A stretch of 64,000 nt of DNA from Nonomuraea roseoviolacea subsp. carminata (GTDB lineage: Bacteria > Actinomycetota > Actinomycetes > Streptosporangiales > Streptosporangiaceae), in the NCBI RefSeq assembly GCF_024172185.1, contig NZ_JAMZEC010000001.1, forward strand, positions 3,162,001 through 3,226,000, in the 5' to 3' direction. Both the position numbers and the translations under genes were made by a program. Below, piece by piece: positions 1 through 8,466 of the stretch (position 1 is the stretch's first letter; every line of letters begins with the position of its first letter). Under the pieces are notes generated by a model that saw only the letters and a list, made by a program, of their open reading frames with translations, was not told the DNA's origin and made no database searches.

Positions 1-1
1 C

Positions 2-562
2 GCCGCCCACACCGACCCCAACTACAAGATCCAGTCACAGCTCTCCCCTGCCCAGTTGGATGCCTACCAGAAGGCGTCCGACGCCTGCGAGGTCGCGGGG
101 GCCAAGCAGGTCCTCGGCCTGACCCTCAAGTCCGGCATGGACTACTTCGAGCAGCACAACGCGGCCCGGGAGAAGGCCCTCACCGATGAGCTCGACAGCG
201 ACCCGCGGCTCGTGGAGCTGGCCGGCGCCATGGCCACCTGCCTGAAGGGCAAGGGCTACGCCGTGGCCGACACCGCGCCGTCGGCCATGGCCGAACAGGG
301 CCGTAACTCGTTCCTGGAGCAGCAGGACAGGCAGGGCCGGAAGCAGCGCACGGACGTGCCGGACTCGGAGCCCAAGGCGAAGAAGGGTGAGATCCCGCAC
401 TACGTCATGCCGCAGCTCACCCCCGAGGAGGCCAAGCCCTACCTCGACAAGGAGATCAAGGCCGCGCTCGACGACCTGGAGTGCGGCAAGGACTTCTACG
501 CCGCCTACACGCCCCGAGAGACCGCGATCAACCAGCAGGTCAACGACCGCTTCCCCATGTGA
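2..562 (+). CDS. Hypothetical secreted/lipoprotein-like protein, 3' part
   Basis: The frame is open from the first bases of the window, so the true start lies upstream; 186 residues are visible. The protein is hydrophilic and Lys/Glu-rich, with three Cys (in DACEV, ATCLK and LECGK) and no recognisable enzyme motif. Its stop lies two bases before the start of an HlyD-like adaptor gene, so it probably heads or belongs to the same operon as the MacB-type exporter that follows. Small secreted proteins often sit in front of such exporters, so it could be a substrate or partner; this is inference from position only. I do not recognise the family. A signal peptide, if present, would lie outside the window. 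Confidence 0.7.
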   Translation, partial: AAHTDPNYKIQSQLSPAQLDAYQKASDACEVAGAKQVLGLTLKSGMDYFEQHNAAREKALTDELDSDPRLVELAGAMATCLKGKGYAVADTAPSAMAEQGRNSFLEQQDRQGRKQRTDVPDSEPKAKKGEIPHYVMPQLTPEEAKPYLDKEIKAALDDLECGKDFYAAYTPRETAINQQVNDRFPM

Positions 563-564
563 CC

Positions 565-2310
565 ATGCGATCCCCTCGCAAGCTCCTCACCGGCGTCGTC
601 GCCGGTGTCGTGCTCATCGCCGCCCTGGGCTGGGCGGTGAGCACCCGGCTGCGCTCCCCCGCCGACGAGGCGGCCCGGCGCGCCGCCCCCAGGCCCTCCC
701 TCGTCACCGCCGCCGTCGAGCGCCGCAAGCTCGTCAGCACCGTCGTGGTCAGCGGCACGCTGGAGTACGGCTCGCCGCTGCCGATCAGCCTGGCCGGCGT
801 GGTCGGCGGCACGTCCGAGCAGCAGCGGGTCACCCGGGCGCCCCGTAAGGGGCGGTTGACCGAGGGCGCGGTGCTGATGGAGGTCAACGGCCGCCCGGTG
901 TTCGCGCTGCGCGGGTCCGTGCCCATGCACCGCACGATGGCGCCCGGCACGAAGGGGGACGACATCGAGCAGTTGCAGCGGGCGCTGCGCCGGCTCGGGC
1001 ACCGGGTCCCGGTCTCGGGCGTCTTCGACCGGGCCACGATCGCCGCCGTCACCAGGCTGTACGAGAAGAAGGGCTACGAGGCCCAGCAGCCGACGCTGAC
1101 CGACCGGCAGACGTACGACACGCTGCGCAAGGCCGTGCAGACGGCCCAGGAGACCCTGGCCACCGAGAAGAAGACCCTCGACCAGGGACGGGACGTGCTC
1201 CCCCTGAAGGTCAGGCTCACCAACGCGAGGGCCGAGCTCAGGACGGCGCAAACCGCCCTGGAGGAGGCCGAGACACGGGAGCTGACACCGGAGGACGACG
1301 CCAGGCTCGCCGCCGCCGACGCGGCCGAGCGGGCGGCCGAGGAGAAGCTGCTCGAAGCGGAGCAGGCGCTCGACGCCGCCACGACCCGGCCCACCGCCGC
1401 CCCCGAGGCCACCCCGTCGGCCTCCACGACGCCCGCGCCCGTCCCCACGCCCCAGCAGAGCACCGACACGAGCCTGCTGGAGATGAGGGTCGCCAACGCC
1501 CGCGCCGACCTGGCGGCGGCCCGCGAGACCCGCGAGCGCGCCCTCGACGAGGCCCGGGACGGGCGAACGACGCGGCTCAGGGAGCTGCGCAAGGCCGTGC
1601 GCGTCGCACGGGAGGCGGTCGTCACGGCCGAGCAGGCGCTGCGCCAGGCCAGGCAGCTCTCGCCGACCCGGCTCAAGGTGGCGAACGCCGGCAAGGACCT
1701 CGCCGCGGCCCGGGCCATGCTGGCCGAGTACGCGCGCTCCTACGGCGTCACCGTGCCGCCCGGCGAGGTGGTGTTCCTGCCGAAGCTGCCCGCCCGGGTC
1801 CGCAAGACCGCGGTCAAGGCCGGGCAGACGGTCCAGGACGAGGTCGCCACGGTGACCGGCTCGACCTTCATGGTGACGGGATCCGTCGAGACCGCCGAGG
1901 CGGAGCTGCTGCGCGAGGGCATGCGGGCGACCATCGAGCTCGACACGGGCAGGACGTACCCGGCGACGCTCACCGCGTTCGGCGAGAAGGCCAGGCTGCC
2001 GGGCAAGGTGGCGCCGCCGGCGGGATCGCAGCCGATCGTCGTCACGCCGGGCACCTCGAAGGGCCTCAGGTCCCTCGCCGGCGCCGCGGTGACGGCCAGG
2101 GTGACGGTGGGGGCGACCGACGACCCGGTGCTCGTCGTGCCGGTGGCCGCCGTGGTCACCTCCGCCGACGGCAAGGCCCGGGTGCGCGTCGAGTACGCCG
2201 CCGACCGGACGAAGGACGTGGAGGTGCGCACGGGCCTGACCGCCGACGGCAACGTCGAGGTCACCGGCGGGCTCAAGGAGGGCGACCGGGTGGTGGTCGG
2301 CGTTGCCTGA
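565..2310 (+). CDS. HlyD/MacA-like periplasmic adaptor with peptidoglycan-binding domain
   Basis: This is a 581-residue membrane-fusion-type subunit of an ABC exporter. One N-terminal membrane segment lies at about residues 9-27. A PG_binding_1-like repeat at about 128-172 (DIEQLQRALRRLG then GVFDRATIAAV) should tether it to the cell wall. A long Ala/Glu/Arg-rich coiled coil runs from about 185 to 385, broken by a Pro/Thr linker, and a beta-rich C-terminal part follows. The ATG is chosen because the TM segment starts right after it; an in-frame upstream start would lie inside the previous gene. The next gene (ATPase) overlaps its end by 8 bases, so the two are translationally coupled. In Gram-positive bacteria such adaptors work without an outer-membrane partner. 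The substrate is unknown. Confidence 0.88.
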   Translation: MRSPRKLLTGVVAGVVLIAALGWAVSTRLRSPADEAARRAAPRPSLVTAAVERRKLVSTVVVSGTLEYGSPLPISLAGVVGGTSEQQRVTRAPRKGRLTEGAVLMEVNGRPVFALRGSVPMHRTMAPGTKGDDIEQLQRALRRLGHRVPVSGVFDRATIAAVTRLYEKKGYEAQQPTLTDRQTYDTLRKAVQTAQETLATEKKTLDQGRDVLPLKVRLTNARAELRTAQTALEEAETRELTPEDDARLAAADAAERAAEEKLLEAEQALDAATTRPTAAPEATPSASTTPAPVPTPQQSTDTSLLEMRVANARADLAAARETRERALDEARDGRTTRLRELRKAVRVAREAVVTAEQALRQARQLSPTRLKVANAGKDLAAARAMLAEYARSYGVTVPPGEVVFLPKLPARVRKTAVKAGQTVQDEVATVTGSTFMVTGSVETAEAELLREGMRATIELDTGRTYPATLTAFGEKARLPGKVAPPAGSQPIVVTPGTSKGLRSLAGAAVTARVTVGATDDPVLVVPVAAVVTSADGKARVRVEYAADRTKDVEVRTGLTADGNVEVTGGLKEGDRVVVGVA

Positions 2311-3031
2311 CGAGCTCCTCACGCGGTCCGGCGCCGCCGGTGACACCGGCCAGGAGGCCGGGCGCCCCGTCATCGAGCTCGCGGACGTGTGCCGGGACTT
2401 CCCCTCCCAGCCTCCCGTCCGCGCCCTGGCGCACGTCTCCCTCCAGGTGGGCCGGGGCGACTACCTGGCGATCGTCGGCCCCTCCGGGTCGGGCAAGTCC
2501 ACGCTGCTCAACGTGCTGGGCCTGCTCGACCGGCCCACCTCGGGCCACTACCGGCTGGACGGCACGGAGACCACGACGCTGCGCGAGAAGCACCGGACCC
2601 GGCTGCGCGGCGAGCGCATCGGCTTCGTCTTCCAGTCGTTCCACCTGCTGCCGCACCGCAGCGTCGTGGAGAACGTCATGCTCGCCGAGATCTACACCGC
2701 GCAGCCGCGGGCGGGGCGGCGCGGGCGGGCCCTGGCGGCGCTGGAACGCGTCGGCCTCACGCACCGGGTGGACTTCCCGCCCGGCCGGCTGTCCGGCGGC
2801 GAGCGCCAGCGCGCGGCCATCGCCAGGGCCCTGCTGGGCGGTCCGTCGCTGCTGCTGTGCGACGAGCCGACGGGCAACCTCGACAGCCGCAACACCGAGG
2901 CCGTGCTGGGCCTGTTCGACGAGCTGCGGGCGCAGGGCATGACGATCGTGGTCATCACGCACGAGCAGGAGGTCAGCGAACGCGCCGGGCGGCGGGTCCG
3001 GATCACCGACGGCACGCTGCTGGAGGAGTGA
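2303..3031 (+). CDS. MacB/LolD-type ABC transporter ATP-binding protein
   Basis: The 242-residue ATPase energises the adjacent FtsX-type permease. Walker A GPSGSGKST is near residue 59, the Q-loop lies in FVFQSFHLL, the signature is LSGGERQR near 163, and Walker B with catalytic Glu is LLLCDEPTG near 183; the H-loop is in VITHEQEV. The FQSFHLL sequence and the short length are typical of the LolCDE/MacB family. The TTG start overlaps the 3' end of the adaptor gene; no better start precedes the conserved IELADVCRDF strand. The last 10 bases plus the following junction are duplicated downstream (see the repeat at 3022). Confidence 0.92.
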   Translation: MPDELLTRSGAAGDTGQEAGRPVIELADVCRDFPSQPPVRALAHVSLQVGRGDYLAIVGPSGSGKSTLLNVLGLLDRPTSGHYRLDGTETTTLREKHRTRLRGERIGFVFQSFHLLPHRSVVENVMLAEIYTAQPRAGRRGRALAALERVGLTHRVDFPPGRLSGGERQRAAIARALLGGPSLLLCDEPTGNLDSRNTEAVLGLFDELRAQGMTIVVITHEQEVSERAGRRVRITDGTLLEE

Positions 3032-3086
3032 TGGACGCTCATCGTCAGCTCGGCATCGTCAGCTCGGCGAGGAGGAGTGATGGACG
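3022..3086 (+). repeat. Duplicated gene junction: 16-bp direct repeat with inner 14-bp tandem repeat
   Basis: The 16 bases covering the end of the ATPase gene (GGAG, GAG, stop TGA overlapping ATG) occur at 3022-3037 and again, identically, at 3071-3086, an offset of 49. Between them a 14-bp unit (atcgtcagctcggc) is present twice in tandem at 3041-3054 and 3055-3068. The first copy keeps an ATG at 3031 behind the same Shine-Dalgarno sequence, producing a 24-codon decoy ORF that ends at 3105 inside the permease gene. Confidence 0.9.
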
Positions 3087-4258
3087 TACGCGACCTGATC
3101 GGTGAGGCCGTCGCGGGCATGCTCGCCAGGCCCGTACGCTCGGCGCTCACCACGCTCGGCACCGTGCTCGGCATCACCACGCTCGTCGTCACGCTCGGCG
3201 TGGCCGCCACCGCCGGCAACCAGATCGTCGGCCGCTTCGACGAACTGGTGGCCACGGCCATCACGGTCGAGGTGCCGGAGACCGAGCACGTCCCGCTGGT
3301 GGAGTGGGACGCGGTCGACCGGGTGACCCGCCTGCGCGGCGTGGTCTCCGCCGCCGCGCTGGCCGAGGACAAGGACCAAGCCAACCTGTCCGTACGCTCC
3401 AACGACCTCGTGGACCCAGCCCGGGTCACCACGCAGCGCCTGACCGTGCTGGCCGCCTCTACCGGGCTGCCCGAGGCGGTCCGCGGCCGGATGGTGCTGG
3501 GCAGGTTCTACGACGCCGGGCACGTCAGGCGCGGCGACCGGGTCGCGGTCATCGGCGACGAGGCGGCCAGGATGCTCGGCGTCACCCGGCTCGACGCCGC
3601 GCCCGCGATCTTCATCGCCGGGCGCGCGTACACGGTCATCGGCGTCCTCGGCGACGTGCGCCGCGAGCGGAACCTCCGCTCGGCCGTGTTCGTGCCGCCC
3701 ACCGCGGGCCGCCGGTTCGGGTTGCGCGACGTGTCGAGGGTGCTGGTGAACACCGACCTGGGCGCCGCCGAACTCATCGCCCGGCAGGCGCCGGCGGCGC
3801 TCAGCCCGGGCAACGGCGACATGCTCCAGGTGGTCGCGCCGCCCAGCCCGACCAGGGCCAGGGACCAGGCGCAGGAGGACGTGAACGCGCTGTTCCTCAT
3901 CCTCGGCCTGGTGTCGCTGCTCGTCGGCGCGGTCGGCATCGCCAACGTCACGCTCGTCACGGTCATGGAGCGGGTCGCGGAGATCGGCCTGCGCCGCTCG
4001 CTCGGCGCGGCCCGGCGGCACGTCGCGGCCCAGTTCCTGCTGGAGTCGACGCTGATCGGGCTGACCGGCGGGGTCGTCGGGGCGAGCGTGGGCGTGGTCG
4101 CGGTCGTCGCTGTCTCGGCGGCCAAGGAGTGGACGCCGCTCCTGGACGTGCGGCTGGCCGTCGCGGCACCGGTGGCGGGCGCCCTGGTGGGCCTGCTGGC
4201 GGGGCTCTACCCCGCGATGCGGGCGGCCCGGATGGAGCCGGTGGACGCGCTCAGATAG
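3080..4258 (+). CDS. FtsX/MacB-type ABC transporter permease
   Basis: The 392-residue permease has the standard MacB plan: a TM helix at about 21-46 (SALTTLGTVLGITTLVVTLG), an extracytoplasmic domain of roughly 220 residues, then three C-terminal TM helices, ending in the typical ARMEPVDALR. It should form the membrane part of the exporter with the two genes before it. The ATG is preferred over a GTG one codon upstream because the AGGAGG at 3070-3075 then has a 4-base spacing; both are possible. An identical ribosome site and ATG occur 49 bases upstream through duplication. The gene converges on the primase-like gene with only 13 bases between stops and no obvious terminator. Confidence 0.9.
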   Translation: MDVRDLIGEAVAGMLARPVRSALTTLGTVLGITTLVVTLGVAATAGNQIVGRFDELVATAITVEVPETEHVPLVEWDAVDRVTRLRGVVSAAALAEDKDQANLSVRSNDLVDPARVTTQRLTVLAASTGLPEAVRGRMVLGRFYDAGHVRRGDRVAVIGDEAARMLGVTRLDAAPAIFIAGRAYTVIGVLGDVRRERNLRSAVFVPPTAGRRFGLRDVSRVLVNTDLGAAELIARQAPAALSPGNGDMLQVVAPPSPTRARDQAQEDVNALFLILGLVSLLVGAVGIANVTLVTVMERVAEIGLRRSLGAARRHVAAQFLLESTLIGLTGGVVGASVGVVAVVAVSAAKEWTPLLDVRLAVAAPVAGALVGLLAGLYPAMRAARMEPVDALR

Positions 4259-4271
4259 TCACCGGGGGGCC

Positions 4272-4901
4272 TCAGTCGGCCAGGAACTCCAGCACGCGCA
4301 GCGGGTCGGGCAGCGGCCGGCCGTCCGGCGGGCGCAGCCACGACACGGACTGCCCGCTGGGCAGCAGCGACGGCGGCGCGAGGACGTAACTGTCGCGGCA
4401 GTGCCAGCGCAGCCCCGGCGTGTCGTCGATCGTCGCCGGGTCGCAGTCGAGATGGCAGGACCACCACTCGTCCTCGTCGTCGGGGTTGCCGCGGGTGGCC
4501 ACATAGAACAGGACCCGGTCGCCGTTCGCGGCGACCGGGCCCGAGTGCGCCTGCGCGCCGTCGATCCGGGACAGGGCCGTGAGCCCCGTCGTGACCGGTA
4601 CGTCGAAGACGTCGAACACCCGGCCGGTGGGCAGGATCACGTTGGCCTCGGGCTCCAGGCTCCACCAGCGGGTGAGCTGGGCGGTGTCGGTCGTGGCCTG
4701 GAGCTGCCAGGCGGGCGAGAGCGGATGCGCGCCGGGGTCGGGACAGCCGAGCCGGTCGCAGGAGCACGCCCGGGCGCCCTCTCGCAGCGGATAGGCACCC
4801 GGCACGCTCGGCCATCCCAGGGCCGCGTAGCCGAGCGCGGAGTCGATCCGGGACGGCCGCGACCGTTTTCTGGTACGCCGAGTCAGAGGTGCCCCCACCA
4901 T
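4272..4901 (-). CDS. Small bifunctional DNA primase/polymerase (prim-pol) domain protein
   Basis: The 209-residue protein resembles the N-terminal primase/polymerase fold found in actinobacterial proteins annotated as bifunctional DNA primase/polymerase: ALGYAALGWPSVPG near the start, a Cys cluster (ACSCDRLGCPDPG) with HPL, then WWSLEPEANVILPTGRVFDVFDVP. In active prim-pols the equivalent of FDVFDVP carries metal-binding acidic residues; here it reads FDVFDVP, so two Asp are present but spaced differently from the usual DxD. No helicase or plasmid replication gene is nearby, so it is an orphan. It has a GGGAG ribosome site 5 bases before ATG. Whether it polymerises DNA is unknown. Confidence 0.72.
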   Translation of the reverse strand: MVGAPLTRRTRKRSRPSRIDSALGYAALGWPSVPGAYPLREGARACSCDRLGCPDPGAHPLSPAWQLQATTDTAQLTRWWSLEPEANVILPTGRVFDVFDVPVTTGLTALSRIDGAQAHSGPVAANGDRVLFYVATRGNPDDEDEWWSCHLDCDPATIDDTPGLRWHCRDSYVLAPPSLLPSGQSVSWLRPPDGRPLPDPLRVLEFLAD

Positions 4902-5039
4902 GGTGTCTCCCGTCGCATCGTGCCTGAAGGGATCCCGGCTCCTGGCCTGGCTTCACGACAAGGGCTCACGCGGGACACACCAGCACTAGTCGTCACAGTT
5001 TATCGCACTGGCCACACGACACGGCGGAAAACCCCCACG

Positions 5040-6023
5040 TTAGAGACGGCGCGCCACCTCGGTCGCCCAGTAGGTGAGGATGAGGTCGGCGCCCGCCCGC
5101 TTGATCGACACGAGCGATTCCATGATCATCTTGTCGCGGTCGATCCAGCCGTTGGCCGCGGCCGCCTCGACCATCGCGTACTCACCGCTCACCTGGTAGG
5201 CCGCCACCGGCACGTCCACCTCGTCGCGGAAGCGCCTGATGACGTCCAGATAGGCCAGGGCGGGCTTGACCATGACGGCGTCGGCCCCCTCGGCCAGGTC
5301 GAGCCGCGCCTCGCGCAGCGCCTCCTCCAGCGGCCCCGCGGGGTCCTGCTGGTGGGTGCTGCGGTCGCCGAACTGCGGCGCGCACTCCGCGGCGTCACGG
5401 AACGGGCCGAAGAACGACGAGGCGTACTTCGCGGTGTAGGCGAGGATCGGCAGCTCGGCGAACCCGTCGGCGTCGAGCGCCGCGCGGATCGCGCCGACCT
5501 GGCCGTCCATCATGCCGCTCGGCGCGACCATCTGCGCCCCGGCGCGCGCCTGGGCCACCGCGACGGAGGCGTAGCGCTCCAGAGTGGCGTCGTTGTCGAC
5601 GTCGCCGGACTCGGTCAGGATGCCGCAGTGGCCGTGGTCGGTGAACTCGTCGAGGCACGTGTCGGCCATCACCACGAGGGCGTCGCCCACGTCGGAGGCG
5701 ACGTCGCGCAGCGCCACCTGCAGGATGCCGTCGGGGTCGTCCGCGGCCGAGCCGCGCGCGTCCTTGACGGCCGGGATGCCGAACAGGATCACGCCGCCCA
5801 CGCCGGCCTCGGCCGCCTCGTGGACGGCCTTGCGCAGCGAGTCGCGGCTGTGCTGGAACACCCCGGGCATCGACGCGACCGGCGCCGGCTCGTCGATGCC
5901 CTCCTTGACGAACAGCGGCAGGATGAGGTCGGCGGGGTGCAGCCTCGTGGCGGCCACCAGCCGCCGGAGGGCGGGAGTGCGCCGCAGCCTGCGGGGGCGG
6001 GCTGTCGGGAACTCGGCACTCAC
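5040..6023 (-). CDS. hemB: Delta-aminolevulinic acid dehydratase (porphobilinogen synthase)
   Basis: HemB condenses two 5-aminolevulinate molecules to porphobilinogen in cytosolic heme synthesis. The 327-residue protein has both expected lysines: in [10 protein letters not shown] (about 198) and the Schiff-base Lys in [11 protein letters not shown] (about 251). The metal loop reads [14 protein letters not shown], which keeps two of the three Cys of zinc-type enzymes and has Asp at the middle position. It is the last gene of the rex-hem operon. The GTG start overlaps the hemD stop (GTGA), and an AGGAGGAG ribosome site lies about 7 bases upstream. Length is normal for the family. Confidence 0.97.
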   Translation of the reverse strand: MSAEFPTARPRRLRRTPALRRLVAATRLHPADLILPLFVKEGIDEPAPVASMPGVFQHSRDSLRKAVHEAAEAGVGGVILFGIPAVKDARGSAADDPDGILQVALRDVASDVGDALVVMADTCLDEFTDHGHCGILTESGDVDNDATLERYASVAVAQARAGAQMVAPSGMMDGQVGAIRAALDADGFAELPILAYTAKYASSFFGPFRDAAECAPQFGDRSTHQQDPAGPLEEALREARLDLAEGADAVMVKPALAYLDVIRRFRDEVDVPVAAYQVSGEYAMVEAAAANGWIDRDKMIMESLVSIKRAGADLILTYWATEVARRL

Positions 6024-7564
6024 TTGGCTCTCCTCCTGGCTCCTCGGCGGTTCTGGGACGGCCGCCGCGGCGTCTCGCCGGCGGCCAGCGCGGCCGAACG
6101 CTGTTTGGCGCCGTACTCGGCCAGGGCGGCCGCGAGGGCCGAGGCCGAGGGCTTGTCGGCCATCACGTCGACGCGCAGGCCGAACTCCTCGGCCGTGCTC
6201 GCCGTCTGCGGCCCGATGACCGCGATGACCGTGACGTTGTGCGGCTTGCCGGCGATGCCGACGAGGTTGCGCACCGTGGACGACGACGTGAACAGCACGG
6301 CGTCGAAGCCGCCGCCCTTGATGGCCTCGCGGATCGGCGCGGGAGGCGGCGCCGCCCGCACGGTCCGGTACGCGGTGACGTCGTCGCACTCCCAGCCCAG
6401 CTCGGTCAGGCCGGCCACCAGCGTGTCGGTGGAGATGTCGGCGCGCGGCAGCAGCACGCGGTTGATCGGGTCGAGCATGGAGTCGTACGGCGGCCACTCG
6501 GCCACCAGGCCCTCCGACGACTGCTCGCCCGAGGGCAGCAGGTCGGGCTTGACGCCGAACTCCACCAGCGCCCGAGCGGTGGCGTCGCCCACGGCGGCCA
6601 CCTTGAGCCCGGCGAAGGCCCGCGCGTCGAGCCCGTACTCCTCGAACTTCTCGCGCACCGCCTTGACGGCGTTGGCGCTGGTGAAGGCCACCCACTCGTA
6701 GCGGCCGGTGACCAGGCCCTTGATGGCGCGGTCCATCTGCTGCGGCGTGCGGGGCGGCTCGACCGAGATGGTCGGCACCTCCTCGGGCACCGCGCCGTAG
6801 GAGACGAGCTGCTCCGACAGGCTCCTCGACTGCTCCTTGGTACGGGGCACGAGCACCCGCCAGCCGAACAGCGGCTTGGTCTCGAACCACGACAGCTTGT
6901 CGCGCAGCCCCACGGCGTCGCCCACGACGATGAGCGCGGGCTCGGTGAAGCCGGCGTGCTTGGTGTCGGCGTGGAGCCGGCCGAGCGTGGAGACCACGGT
7001 GTACTGCTCGGTGGTGGTGCCGCCGCTGCTGACCGCCACGGGCGTGGTGTCGGGCTTGCCGCCGGCGATGAGCGCCTTGGCGATGGGCACGGCCTCGCCG
7101 ATGCCGTTGTAGATCACCAGGGTGCCCGGGCAGGCGGCGTGGGAGGACCAGTCCTGGTCCTCCGCGGCGTCCACGACGCGGAACTCGGGCACCGAGGCCG
7201 CCGGCGGGATGCCGGCGTAGGTGAGCACGGCGGTCGCGGGCGGCACGCCGGGGACGATCTCGAAGTCCACCTCCGCCGCGGAGCACGCGGCGACCTCCTC
7301 GGCGACCGAGGAGAACAGCATCGGATCGCCCTCGCACAAGCGCACGACGAACCGGCCCGCCTTGGCGTGCGTGACGAGGTCGCCCGAGGCCACCTCGACG
7401 CCTTCGCGGCAGTGTTGCAACAGCGGGCCGAACTGGTCTTCGTCGAGCACGACCAGGTCGGCCTTGCCGAGCAGCTCTGCGCCGCGGAGCGTGAGCAGGT
7501 TGGGATCGCCGGGGCCCGCGCCGACGAAGGCGACGAAGCCGGAGGCTGGACTACTGGGGCTCAA
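6020..7564 (-). CDS. hemD: Uroporphyrinogen-III C-methyltransferase/uroporphyrinogen-III synthase fusion
   Basis: This is a 514-residue fusion. The N-terminal half (residues 1-245) is a SAM-dependent uroporphyrinogen methyltransferase of the CobA/SUMT family: [15 protein letters not shown], then the [16 protein letters not shown] loop. The C-terminal half is HemD, which closes and inverts ring D of hydroxymethylbilane ([16 protein letters not shown], then [15 protein letters not shown] and [12 protein letters not shown]). The fusion links heme and siroheme/cobalamin branches and is the normal form in many actinobacteria. The TTG start overlaps the hemC stop (TTGA) and is the only start before the first beta strand. 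Confidence 0.95.
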   Translation of the reverse strand: MSPSSPASGFVAFVGAGPGDPNLLTLRGAELLGKADLVVLDEDQFGPLLQHCREGVEVASGDLVTHAKAGRFVVRLCEGDPMLFSSVAEEVAACSAAEVDFEIVPGVPPATAVLTYAGIPPAASVPEFRVVDAAEDQDWSSHAACPGTLVIYNGIGEAVPIAKALIAGGKPDTTPVAVSSGGTTTEQYTVVSTLGRLHADTKHAGFTEPALIVVGDAVGLRDKLSWFETKPLFGWRVLVPRTKEQSRSLSEQLVSYGAVPEEVPTISVEPPRTPQQMDRAIKGLVTGRYEWVAFTSANAVKAVREKFEEYGLDARAFAGLKVAAVGDATARALVEFGVKPDLLPSGEQSSEGLVAEWPPYDSMLDPINRVLLPRADISTDTLVAGLTELGWECDDVTAYRTVRAAPPPAPIREAIKGGGFDAVLFTSSSTVRNLVGIAGKPHNVTVIAVIGPQTASTAEEFGLRVDVMADKPSASALAAALAEYGAKQRSAALAAGETPRRPSQNRRGARRRAK

Positions 7565-8466
7565 TGGGAATGCTCCCCCATCAATCTGTCGGCCCCCTCG
7601 GAGATCATCTCGTCCGCGAGTGTGCGGGCGAGAGACACGGCCTCCGAGGGAGAGCCGGCGGTGGACTTGCGGACCGCCCGGCGGCCGTCGAGCGCGACGA
7701 CCAGTGCGGTCAGGTTGAGAGTCTGCCCGTCATCGTGGGCGAACGCACCCACGGGAGCCGAGCAGCCCGCCTCCAGGGCGGCCAGCACCTCCCGCTCGGC
7801 CGTCACGGCGGAGCGGGTGCGCGGGTCGTCGAGGACGGCGAGGAAGTCGATCAGGTCGTCCCGGTCGGACAGGCACTCCACGGCGAGGGCGCCCTGTCCC
7901 GGGGCCGGCATCAGCTCCTCGACCTCGAAGATCTGCGCGATCTCGGAGGTCCTGCTGATCCGGGTCAGACCGGCCGAGGCGAGCACGACGGCGTCGAGCT
8001 CGCCCGAGGTGACCTTGCCGATCCGAGTGTCGGCGTTGCCGCGGATCGGGACGTACTCGAGGTCCGGCCGCATGGCGCGCAGCATGGCGACGCGGCGCGG
8101 CGAGCCGGTGCCGACCCTGGCGCCGGGCGCCAGGTCGGCGAAGCGGAGCCGGCCGACCAGCGCGTCGCGATGGTCGTGCCGGGCGGGGATCGCGGCCAGC
8201 GTCACCCGCGGGTCCTGCTTGGTGGGCAGGTCCTTGAGCGAGTGGACGGCGAAGTCGATCTCGCCCTCCATGAGCTTGTCGCGCAGCGCGCTGACGAACA
8301 CGCCCGTGCCGCCGAGCTGCGCGAGGTGGGCCTTGCTGACGTCGCCGAACGTGGTGACGCCGACGAGCTCGACGGCCCGGCCGGTGCGCGCTGTGTACGC
8401 GTCGGCGACCATCTGGGACTGCGTGGTGGCCATCAGGCTGCGCCGGGTCCCCAGTCGCAACGTCAC
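7561..8466 (-). CDS. hemC: Porphobilinogen deaminase (hydroxymethylbilane synthase)
   Basis: HemC polymerises four porphobilinogens into hydroxymethylbilane. The 301-residue protein shows LRLGTRRSLMATTQSQMVAD at the N-terminus, VHSLKDLPT (catalytic Asp region), the Arg-rich VGTGSPRRVAMLR, and the cofactor-attachment Cys in LEAGCSAPVGAF near residue 233. The GTG start overlaps the hemA stop by four bases and hemD follows with the same kind of overlap, so stoichiometry is probably set by translational coupling. Confidence 0.97.
   Translation of the reverse strand: MTLRLGTRRSLMATTQSQMVADAYTARTGRAVELVGVTTFGDVSKAHLAQLGGTGVFVSALRDKLMEGEIDFAVHSLKDLPTKQDPRVTLAAIPARHDHRDALVGRLRFADLAPGARVGTGSPRRVAMLRAMRPDLEYVPIRGNADTRIGKVTSGELDAVVLASAGLTRISRTSEIAQIFEVEELMPAPGQGALAVECLSDRDDLIDFLAVLDDPRTRSAVTAEREVLAALEAGCSAPVGAFAHDDGQTLNLTALVVALDGRRAVRKSTAGSPSEAVSLARTLADEMISEGADRLMGEHSH

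Noticed and set aside
505..2373. Long minus-strand ORF opposite the adaptor gene.
   Set aside because: Typical GC-rich shadow frame; the plus-strand product has clear TM, PG-binding and coiled-coil features.
4401..6701. Long plus-strand ORFs opposite the prim-pol, hemB and hemD genes.
   Set aside because: Arg/His/Gly-rich shadow frames; the minus-strand genes are unambiguous family members.
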